Source of the DNA: Catenovulum sp. 2E275
GTDB lineage: Bacteria; Pseudomonadota; Gammaproteobacteria; Enterobacterales; Alteromonadaceae
Length of the DNA stretch: 53,063 nt
Direction of reading: 5' to 3'
Assembly (NCBI RefSeq): GCF_025515275.1
Contig: NZ_JAOPFU010000031.1
Location: 1 to 53,063, forward strand
Shown: piece after piece, positions 46,181 through 53,063 of the stretch
Numbering within the stretch: the stretch's first letter is position 1
Layout of the letters: every line of letters starts with the position of its first letter
Program-made: the position numbers and the translations under genes
The notes under the pieces: model-generated
Database searches by the model: none
What the model was told of the DNA's origin: nothing
Seen by the model: only the letters and a program-made list of their open reading frames with translations

Positions 46181-47623
46181 ATGGCAAATCCAGAAATAAC
46201 GGCAAGCTCCTCGCTTGCCGCTAATCCCGCAACTGAAAACAAAGCTTTTATTATTTTAATTAGCTGTATTGCAACTATCGGTGGTTTTTTATTTGGCTAC
46301 GACAGTGGCGTAATTAATGGTACGGTTGATGGCATTCAAGTTGCCTTTAACTCAGATTCTGTCGGCACAGGTTTTAATGTTGCCTCTATGCTGCTTGGCT
46401 GTGCTTTAGGTGCAGCTTTGGCTGGCCGGTTAGCGGATTTATACGGCCGTAAAGCGATGTTAATTTTATCGGCTATCTTCTTTTTGGTCTCTGCTTGGGG
46501 AACCGGTATTTCTACAACTTCTGAATGGTTTATTTTCTTTCGGGTAGTTGGTGGTTTTGCGGTTGGTGCGGCCAGTGTGATGACTCCAGCTTATATTAGT
46601 GAAGTTGCTCCGGCTCGTTATCGCGGACGTTTGGCAACAATCCAGCAGGTGGCAATTATTTCTGGTTTAACTGCGGCTTTTTTAAGTAATTATTTATTAG
46701 CGGATATTTCAGGCTCTGCCCTTAACCCATTATGGATGAGTTATGAAACATGGCGTTGGATGTTTTGGGTTGAACTGGTTCCGGCAGGCATTTTTTTACT
46801 GGCGTTATTTTTAATTCCAGAAAGCCCGCGTTATTTAGTTGCCCGCCATAAAGATGAAAGCGCGTTAAATACGTTATCGCGTTTATACGGCGCACAAGAA
46901 GCGAATAAAAAGCTAAATGAAATTCAACAAACTGTTTCAAAATCGTCAGACAAACCTAAATTATCAGACCTTTATGATCAGGCTACACAAAAAATCAGAC
47001 CGATTATTTGGATTGGTATTGGTTTAGCGGTTTTCCAGCAGTTTGTTGGTATTAATGTGGTTTTTTATTATGGTGCAGTGCTTTGGCAATCGGTTGGATT
47101 TAGCGAAAGTGATGCTTTGTTTATCAATATTTTATCCGGCTCACTGAGCATTGCAGCTTGTTTAGTCACCATTGTTCTGGTCGATAAAATAGGTCGTAAA
47201 CCTTTACTATGGTTTGGCTCTATTGGGATGGCGGTTACTTTAAGTATTACAGCTTATGCATTTTCAACCGCCACTGTGGGCGAATCTGGTCAACCACAAT
47301 TATCAGATACTATGGGTACGCTAGCGCTTATTTTTGCAAATCTCTATGTGATTTTCTTTAATATGTCGTGGGGGCCTGTAATGTGGGTTATGTTGGGTGA
47401 AATGTTCCCTAATCGCATTCGTGGTTTAGGCTTAGCCATCGCAGGTTTTTTCCAATGGATTGCTAACTTTGCGATTACCATGACATTCCCAATTATGCTT
47501 GGCTCAGTCGGATTGGCTGGTTCGTATGGTTTTTATGCGGTATGCGCCGCTGTTTCTGCGGTATTTGTTTATAAAATGGTGCAAGAAACCAAAGGTAAAG
47601 AACTGGAGCAAATGCAGGGGTAA
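46181..47623 (+). CDS. Sugar porter family MFS transporter
   Basis: This 480-aa transporter has 12 predicted helices and the sugar porter signatures: FLFGYDSGVINGTV in helix 1, GRLADLYGRK in loop 2-3, PESPRYLVARHK after helix 6, QQFVGINVVFYYG in helix 7 and VQETKGKELEQMQ at the end. The family includes sugar:proton symporters such as XylE and GalP and glucose facilitators. The substrate cannot be fixed; QQ and N in helix 7 fit a hexose or pentose. No sugar-catabolic genes are adjacent. Confidence 0.88.
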   Translation: MANPEITASSSLAANPATENKAFIILISCIATIGGFLFGYDSGVINGTVDGIQVAFNSDSVGTGFNVASMLLGCALGAALAGRLADLYGRKAMLILSAIFFLVSAWGTGISTTSEWFIFFRVVGGFAVGAASVMTPAYISEVAPARYRGRLATIQQVAIISGLTAAFLSNYLLADISGSALNPLWMSYETWRWMFWVELVPAGIFLLALFLIPESPRYLVARHKDESALNTLSRLYGAQEANKKLNEIQQTVSKSSDKPKLSDLYDQATQKIRPIIWIGIGLAVFQQFVGINVVFYYGAVLWQSVGFSESDALFINILSGSLSIAACLVTIVLVDKIGRKPLLWFGSIGMAVTLSITAYAFSTATVGESGQPQLSDTMGTLALIFANLYVIFFNMSWGPVMWVMLGEMFPNRIRGLGLAIAGFFQWIANFAITMTFPIMLGSVGLAGSYGFYAVCAAVSAVFVYKMVQETKGKELEQMQG

Positions 47624-47692
47624 CCTGCATTTTTTGCGCAGAACTTGTCTATTCGGGGTTAAGGAAAATTGAGAATAATTAAACATTATGCT

Positions 47693-47734
47693 TAGAGGTA
47701 ATTGTATGCAAAAGATTTACTACCTCTAGTTTTT
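47693..47734 (+). terminator. Probable terminator after the sugar porter gene
   Basis: TAGAGGTA (47693-47700) pairs with TACCTCTA (47721-47728) over 8 bp with a 20-nt loop, followed by GTTTTT. Confidence 0.55.
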
Positions 47735-47748
47735 AATTTGCGTTAAAC

Positions 47749-47784
47749 ATACCGAATGGGCAACGCTTTTGCCGCATTCGGTAT
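47749..47784 (-). terminator. Strong bulged hairpin, possible terminator of the minus-strand gene
   Basis: ATACCGAATG (47749-47758) pairs with CATTCGGTAT (47775-47784), and GGCAA pairs with TTGCC inside it with one bulged G, giving 15 bp in all. It lies 10 bp after the stop of the gene at 47795-48325, but the T tract is poor. Confidence 0.4.
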
Positions 47785-47794
47785 TATCGATCAT

Positions 47795-48325
47795 TTACAA
47801 AGTAGCGGTTAATGAGCTGGCTAATGGTTGCATTACTTTTTTAACCTCTTCCATTTTTGAGCTGTCTGGCAGATGGACAATAACAGACCACTGACCAGAG
47901 CGGGTGGCGGTTCTGATTTTGTTGATCATACTGTCGTGGTCTGGTCTTATTGTGACAAAACCTGCAACTAATAACCCTAAAAACAGACAAATTAAACTAA
48001 TAGAAACAAAAGCCTCTATTAAATAGTTTTGCATCAATACAAAGCCTGTTAGGTTTAAAAGTGTGGCAATACATAAGCCAAAAATTAAGCCGATACAGCC
48101 AAATGTAATATGGGTTTTAAGCAAGGTTTTACCTATTTGTTTATCTTCCGGCTCTAGTTTTTCATCAAAATGCATATCACCGGGTTGAATTAAGCTAACT
48201 TTATCCGGCGATAAATCAGTTTTACTGTGTAGTGCTTTAACTACAGCTTGTGCACTTTCTTCTGAATTAAAGACACCAGCAATTTTGCTAGGATAGGTTT
48301 CTTGACTCATTTCAATATTCATCAT
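47795..48325 (-). CDS. Hypothetical two-helix membrane protein
   Basis: I do not assign a function to this 176-aa protein. The N-terminal part (SKIAGVFNSEESAQAVVKAL) resembles the cytoplasmic ferredoxin-like domain of general-stress or Alr-type membrane proteins. Two hydrophobic helices lie at about 71-93 and 101-123, and a second small domain follows (WSVIVHLPDSSKMEEVKKVM). AAGGAG supports a start at either of two adjacent ATG codons (48325 or 48322). It appears monocistronic. Confidence 0.7.
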   Translation of the reverse strand: MMNIEMSQETYPSKIAGVFNSEESAQAVVKALHSKTDLSPDKVSLIQPGDMHFDEKLEPEDKQIGKTLLKTHITFGCIGLIFGLCIATLLNLTGFVLMQNYLIEAFVSISLICLFLGLLVAGFVTIRPDHDSMINKIRTATRSGQWSVIVHLPDSSKMEEVKKVMQPLASSLTATL

Positions 48326-48505
48326 TTTGCTCCTTTTGCTGTAGAAAGCTTAAATCTGAGGTTTAAGCTTTTAGCTGGTAAAGAATGAGCAAACTCAATG
48401 CCAAAGCGAAATAGAATTTATCGTTATGATTTATTTGATTTTTTACAAATATAAAGAGAGCTTGATAGACGCTTTTATATTGAGAGGATGACTAATATCT
48501 ACAAG

Positions 48506-48530
48506 GCCGTCAGTAAATTTTACAGACGGC
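48506..48530 (-). other. Hairpin downstream of dnaB
   Basis: GCCGTC (48506-48511) and GACGGC (48525-48530) form a 6-bp stem that continues past one A/A mismatch. It lies 32 bp after the dnaB stop. There is little T tract, so it is a weak terminator candidate. Confidence 0.3.
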
Positions 48531-48561
48531 ACTGGAATTAAGACAGCTTAGTTATAAGCCT

Positions 48562-49965
48562 CTAATAACCGTCATACTCGGTGCGGGCTAAATTATCAAA
48601 GCGAGAATACTGACCTAAAAATGCGACATCGACATGGCCGATTGGACCATTCCTTTGTTTACCGATAATGATTTCGGCAACGCCTTTTCGTTCCGAATCA
48701 GGGTAATAAACTTCGTCGCGGTAAATAAACATAATTAAATCAGCATCTTGCTCAATAGAGCCTGATTCACGTAAATCTGAGTTAACGGGGCGTTTATCTG
48801 ATCTTTGCTCCAAACTACGGTTAAGCTGGGAGAGGGCAACAACAGGCACATTAAGCTCTTTTGCCAGCGCTTTTAATGAACGCGAAATTTCTGCAATTTC
48901 CAAAGTCCGGTTTTCTGATAACCCCGGTACTTGCATTAATTGCAAATAATCGACCATGATAAGTCCAATCCCTCCGGGATGGTCTCGTGCAACCCGGCGG
49001 GCGCGTGAGCGGACTTCGGTCGGGGTTAGGCCTGATGAATCATCAATGTAGATATTATTTTTTTCAGCCAGTAGCGCCATAGTTGAAGAAATTCTTGCCC
49101 AGTCTTCATCTTCAAGTTGACCTGTACGGATTTTAGTTTGATTAACCCGGCTGAGTGAGGCAAGCATCCTCATCATAATTTGTTCAGACGGCATCTCTAA
49201 ACTAAATACTAATACTGCTTTATCAAACGACATTGCTGCATTTTCACATAAATTCATCGCGAAAGTGGTTTTACCCATAGAAGGACGGGCAGCAACAATG
49301 ATTAGATCCGACCCTTGTAAGCCTGAGGTCATATTATTTAAATCATGAAAACCGGTTGTAACCCCTGTAACACCTGAAGCACCGTTTTTCATTGCATCTT
49401 CAATTTTTGTGACTGTGCTGGCCAATACGGTTTTTAAACTTTGTGGACCTTCGTTCGCGTTTGTTCTTTGTTCTGCAATTTTAAAAACTTTGCTTTCTGC
49501 TAAGTCTAATAATTCGTTACTGCTGCGTCCTTGAGTATCGTAACCGGCTTCGGCAATTTCGTTAGCAACGGCAATCATTTCTCGGATAATGGCGCGTTCG
49601 CGCACAATATCGGCATAAGCCGTAATGTTGGCAGCACTTGGGGTGTTGTCGGCAACTTCTGCTAAATAGGCAAAACCACCCACATCATCTAATACTTTTT
49701 CTTGTTCGAGCGATTCTGACAGCGTAATTAAATCAATAGGTTTATGTTGCTCAACCAATTTTGCCATGTGCTCAAAAATAGCGCGGTTGGCATAATGATA
49801 AAAGTCTTTGGATACTACTCGTTCGGCTACTCTGTCCCAGGCATCGTTTTCAAGTAATAAACCGCCAATAACCGACTGTTCAGCTTCCTCTGAATGCGGA
49901 GCTGTTTTTATATCTTCAACCGATTGAGTTGGTTTTTTTGCCTGCCAAGTTAAGTTTTGTGCCAT
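48562..49965 (-). CDS. dnaB: Replicative DNA helicase DnaB
   Basis: This 467-aa hexameric helicase unwinds DNA at the replication fork. The N-terminal domain starts HSEEAEQSVIGGLLLEN. The RecA-like domain has Walker A ARPSMGKTTFAMN, Walker B LIMVDYLQLM, and SQLNRSLEQRSDKRPVNSDLRESGSIEQDAD. I chose ATG 49965, which gives MAQNLTWQ; a TTG at 49983 would add six residues. No intein or insertion is present. Confidence 0.97.
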   Translation of the reverse strand: MAQNLTWQAKKPTQSVEDIKTAPHSEEAEQSVIGGLLLENDAWDRVAERVVSKDFYHYANRAIFEHMAKLVEQHKPIDLITLSESLEQEKVLDDVGGFAYLAEVADNTPSAANITAYADIVRERAIIREMIAVANEIAEAGYDTQGRSSNELLDLAESKVFKIAEQRTNANEGPQSLKTVLASTVTKIEDAMKNGASGVTGVTTGFHDLNNMTSGLQGSDLIIVAARPSMGKTTFAMNLCENAAMSFDKAVLVFSLEMPSEQIMMRMLASLSRVNQTKIRTGQLEDEDWARISSTMALLAEKNNIYIDDSSGLTPTEVRSRARRVARDHPGGIGLIMVDYLQLMQVPGLSENRTLEIAEISRSLKALAKELNVPVVALSQLNRSLEQRSDKRPVNSDLRESGSIEQDADLIMFIYRDEVYYPDSERKGVAEIIIGKQRNGPIGHVDVAFLGQYSRFDNLARTEYDGY

Positions 49966-50184
49966 TAAAAGTACCGCTGCCAAAAATGAAAAGTTGATTA
50001 TGCCATATTTTAATTTGGGTTAAAGCGATTCAATTAATAAAATCGATTGTTCATATTAATTTACAGTTTGTTTTTCTGTGAGTGAATTTGAGATAAACAA
50101 GCAATAGATTAATTGCTCGCTTGGTCTATATTTTAAAGTTAGTAAAGATGCACAAGGTACATACCCTTTTACTTGGAGGTTTAG

Positions 50185-50382
50185 ATGGATTTACACAGAG
50201 CCGTATCATTAGAACCTAATATTTTATTAGGTATAGTGAATGATCAGTTACGTCATGACTGTGAAGACTTACATAGTTTAGCCTGCGTGATGGAGGTAGA
50301 TGAATTTACCATTGAAGATAAATTGGCCAGAATAGGTTACCACTACGAAGCTGAAATAAACCAATTCAGCCCAGACTTATAA
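50185..50382 (+). CDS. DUF4250 small protein
   Basis: This 65-aa protein matches the DUF4250 pattern (LLGIVNDQLRHDCEDLHSLA, then KLARIGYHYEAEINQF at the end). The function is unknown. A perfect GGAGG at 50175-50179 sits before the ATG, which suggests strong translation. It is monocistronic, divergent from dnaB, and followed by a strong terminator. Confidence 0.82.
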   Translation: MDLHRAVSLEPNILLGIVNDQLRHDCEDLHSLACVMEVDEFTIEDKLARIGYHYEAEINQFSPDL

Positions 50383-50409
50383 AACGATCCCCTCGAACAT
50401 TCCCTTTAG

Positions 50410-50433
50410 CGCTACTTCGGTAGCGTTTTTTTT
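50410..50433 (+). terminator. Rho-independent terminator with UUCG tetraloop
   Basis: CGCTAC (50410-50415) and GTAGCG (50420-50425) close a TTCG loop and are followed by eight T residues. C(UUCG)G loops are very stable. Confidence 0.92.
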
Positions 50434-50541
50434 TGTAATTAATCATTTTTATAGGCGAAATTTGCATTCAACTTTGGACACAAGCTAAGGCTTTTAATAT
50501 CATTCGTTTATAAATGTTTATTAATTTAATTGGCTGTATTT

Positions 50542-52143
50542 ATGCAGATTGTTATTGCCCAGTGCAATTTAACCGTTGGCGCTGTAGCTCAGAATTGTCA
50601 GAAGATTATTGAAACTAGCAAACAAGCACCTAAAGGTGCGGTGGTTGTTTTTCCTGAATTAGCGGTGACCGGTTATCCTCCAGAAGATTTATTGTATCGC
50701 CCAGATTTATATCAAAGAGTTGATGAAGCGCTTGAAAAAATTGCAGCCGCGTCGAGCGAGCAAGTAATTGTAGTTGGCCACCCGTGGCGCGAAAACGAAA
50801 GCATTTTTAATGCGGCTAGTGTCTATTATCAGGGTACATTATTAACTCGCTACTTTAAGCAGGCATTGCCTAATTATGGTGTATTTGATGAGCAAAGATA
50901 TTTTACTCAAGGTAATCAGTCTGCCATTTTTGAATATGCAGGTAAACGCATTGCTTTGTTGATTTGTGAAGACTTATGGACAGATCAGCCTATTGCAAAA
51001 TTAGACGGACAAAACGTTGATTTATTACTGTCATTAAATGCTTCGCCTTTTAACAGTGAAAAACAAAATGAGCGTGAAGAGCTATTAAAAAAACGGGCTC
51101 AAAATCATAACCTACCCATTGTTTATGTGAATCATATTTGTGGTCAGGATGAGTTGGTTTTTGATGGCGGCTCGTTTGCGATTAATCGTCAGGCACAATT
51201 AGTGGCACGTTTACCCGCGTATCAGGAAAAAACTCAGTTAATAGAGTTTGAGCAAGATATAGCAAACAGTGAAATAGCGCAGTTACCACAAACTGATGAA
51301 GCTGAAGTTTATCAGGCGTTAGTTTTAGCAACCCGTGATTATGTATTTAAAAATGGTTTTCAAGGCGCGGTATTAGGCTTATCCGGCGGAATAGATTCGG
51401 CTTTAACTTTAGCGATTGCGGTAGATGCGCTGGGTGCTGATAAAGTTCAAGCCGTTATGATGCCATTTAAATATACTGCACAAATGAGTGTTGAAGATGC
51501 GAAAGCTCAGGCACAAACTATGGGAATTGAATTTGATATTGTTTCGATTGAACCTATGTTTGACAGCTTTATGCAAGCGCTTGACCCTTTATTTAAAAAT
51601 ACCCAAGCGGATACGACAGAAGAAAATTTACAAGCCCGAAGCCGGGGTGTAATCTTAATGGCGTTATCTAATAAAAAACGTCGTTTAGTATTAACCACGG
51701 GTAATAAATCTGAAATGGCGGTGGGTTATTGCACTTTATATGGTGATATGGCTGGTGGTTTTGCGCCAATTAAAGATGTACCTAAAACCTTGGCTTATCG
51801 TTTGGCAAGGTATCGTAATAGCTTATCGCCGGTGATACCACAACGTGTTATCGACAGGCCCCCTTCAGCAGAATTAGCACCGGATCAGGTTGATCAGGAT
51901 AGTTTACCTGAGTACGATGAGTTAGATGCAATTTTAGAAGCTTATGTAGAAAATGATTTATCACTGTCAGATATAGTCGGCTTAGGCTATGATGAAACTG
52001 TAGTGCGAAAAGTGATGCGACTGGTTGATATTAATGAATATAAACGACGTCAATCGGCGATTGGTCCTAAAATCACCCAGCGCAATTTTGGTAAAGATAG
52101 ACGCTATCCAATTACTTCCGGATTTGGAAAAGAGCACAAATAA
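50542..52143 (+). CDS. nadE: Glutamine-dependent NAD+ synthetase
   Basis: This 533-aa two-domain enzyme makes NAD+ from deamido-NAD with glutamine as nitrogen source. The N-terminal nitrilase-like glutaminase has the Glu (VVFPELAVTGYPPEDLL), Lys (YFKQALPNYGVFDE) and Cys (LLICEDLW) triad. The C-terminal synthetase has the ATP-pyrophosphatase loop LSGGIDSAL and TTGNKSEMAVGYCTLYGD. I chose ATG 50542 (MQIVIAQCN); an upstream TTG adds four residues. glnB follows 12 bp later, linking it with nitrogen sensing. Confidence 0.96.
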   Translation: MQIVIAQCNLTVGAVAQNCQKIIETSKQAPKGAVVVFPELAVTGYPPEDLLYRPDLYQRVDEALEKIAAASSEQVIVVGHPWRENESIFNAASVYYQGTLLTRYFKQALPNYGVFDEQRYFTQGNQSAIFEYAGKRIALLICEDLWTDQPIAKLDGQNVDLLLSLNASPFNSEKQNEREELLKKRAQNHNLPIVYVNHICGQDELVFDGGSFAINRQAQLVARLPAYQEKTQLIEFEQDIANSEIAQLPQTDEAEVYQALVLATRDYVFKNGFQGAVLGLSGGIDSALTLAIAVDALGADKVQAVMMPFKYTAQMSVEDAKAQAQTMGIEFDIVSIEPMFDSFMQALDPLFKNTQADTTEENLQARSRGVILMALSNKKRRLVLTTGNKSEMAVGYCTLYGDMAGGFAPIKDVPKTLAYRLARYRNSLSPVIPQRVIDRPPSAELAPDQVDQDSLPEYDELDAILEAYVENDLSLSDIVGLGYDETVVRKVMRLVDINEYKRRQSAIGPKITQRNFGKDRRYPITSGFGKEHK

Positions 52144-52494
<351 letters not shown>

Positions 52495-52524
52495 TCTAGG
52501 TTTTGTTTAATCATGATTTGCTAT

Positions 52525-52551
52525 AAAAGCCGACTAAATGTCGGCTTTTTA
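52525..52551 (+). terminator. Rho-independent terminator after glnB
   Basis: AAAAGCCGAC (52525-52534) and GTCGGCTTTT (52540-52549) form a 10-bp stem with a TAAAT loop and a T tract. Confidence 0.9.
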
Positions 52552-52606
52552 CTTATAGCTCAGGTTTATTAATCTAACGTACAGTTTAATTTAGGATATT
52601 AATATT

Positions 52607-52981
52607 ATGTCTACTCATAGCTCTGCATTTTTACAACTGGTTGATCAGGCTCGTCAGAATATTAAAGAAATTGACATTGAAACTATGTTGGCAATGAAAG
52701 CATCGGGTGAATCTTTTGTATTAGTTGATGTGAGAGAACAGGATGAATGGGCGGCAGGGCACCTACCTGATGCCGTTTATATTGGCAAAGGTGTTATTGA
52801 ACGGGATATTCAAGCGAAATATCCAGACCCTCAAACTACCTTGGTTTTATATTGTGGTGGCGGTTTTCGCTCGGCATTAGCGGCTGATAATTTGGTTAAA
52901 ATGGGTTATCAGAATGCAATTAATATGGATGGTGGATATCGCCGTTGGACCGATTTAGGTCACCCTGTGGTTAAAGGTTAA
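52607..52981 (+). CDS. Rhodanese-like domain protein
   Basis: This 124-aa protein has a single rhodanese domain. VLVDVREQDEWAAGHLPDAVYIG leads to the active-site loop YCGGGFRSAL with catalytic Cys, and NMDGGYRRW ends the fold. Such proteins carry sulfane sulfur; the partner here is not evident. There is no signal peptide. The last codons (V-V-K-G-stop) are formed by the first units of a 7-bp tandem array, so the native C terminus may have been set by the repeat. Confidence 0.9.
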   Translation: MSTHSSAFLQLVDQARQNIKEIDIETMLAMKASGESFVLVDVREQDEWAAGHLPDAVYIGKGVIERDIQAKYPDPQTTLVLYCGGGFRSALAADNLVKMGYQNAINMDGGYRRWTDLGHPVVKG

Positions 52982-53063
52982 AGGTTAAAGGTTAAAGGTT
53001 AAAGGTTAAAGGTTAAAGGTTAAAGGTTAAAGGTTAAAGGTTAAAGGTTAAAGGTTAAAGGTT
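52970..53063. repeat. Heptanucleotide tandem array (GTTAAAG)n at the window end
   Basis: At least 13 perfect copies of GTTAAAG run from 52970 to the last base, and the array continues beyond the window. It overlaps the end of the rhodanese gene, whose TAA (52979-52981) is the first stop in the array. Because the unit is not a multiple of three and contains TAA, every plus-strand frame closes within three units. Confidence 0.97.

Noticed and set aside
52970-53063. CRISPR array
   Set aside because: The repeat unit is 7 bp with no spacers; it is a simple tandem satellite.

Overview
The window looks like chromosomal DNA of a low-GC marine gammaproteobacterium of the Alteromonadales. The order is inferred from the mfd-csiV pair, the napEFDABC operon, the receptor types, the 4.5S RNA and the housekeeping genes; the genus cannot be fixed from sequence alone. 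Most of the window is ordinary chromosome, but 0.3-10.7 kb looks like an accessory region.

Region 1 (311-10677) is the most interesting. It holds a FecR-type anti-sigma regulator and a TonB-dependent receptor with an N-terminal signalling (STN) domain. Facing them are a FecI-type ECF sigma factor, a Nep1-like protein (NLP) cytolysin with an SHRHDWE heptapeptide, and a predicted helical-repeat protein. A secreted PI-PLC-C1-type phospholipase follows, paired with a second TonB receptor that is paralogous to the first but lacks the STN domain. NLPs bind glycosylinositol phosphorylceramides and PI-PLC enzymes cleave inositol phospholipids. I therefore read the locus as a possible cell-surface-signalling-controlled system that attacks inositol lipids of eukaryotic (algal) membranes and recovers the products.

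Region 2 (10796-18239, all minus) encodes a lipid-linked glycan or lipid modification set: a flippase-like membrane protein, a GT2 polyprenyl-phosphate glycosyltransferase, two ArnT-like GT39 transferases each followed by a PAP2 phosphatase, and a MarC-family membrane protein.

Region 3 (18379-31072) is rich in cyclic-di-GMP signalling. It has a CHASE-PAS-PAS-GGDEF-EAL protein, a periplasmic-binding-protein-like/degenerate GGDEF/EAL protein and a diguanylate cyclase whose membrane domain matches the plant ethylene receptor at all ligand-site positions I could compare. tRNA-Arg(CCU), a DUF4197 protein, csiV and mfd lie among them.

Region 4 (31181-41041) is metabolic: an ArgD/AstC-type aminotransferase, then mtnN, a CobD/CbiB-like gene, adenosine kinase and ahcY (S-adenosylmethionine by-product recycling), an L,D-transpeptidase, the 4.5S RNA (ffs, minus), aroA, rluA and an ANTAR-domain regulator. 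Region 5 (41042-46047) is napEFDABC with a perfect FNR box. Region 6 (46181-end) has a sugar porter, a small membrane protein, dnaB, a DUF4250 protein, nadE, glnB and a rhodanese gene. The rhodanese stop codon lies inside a 7-bp tandem array that runs off the window.
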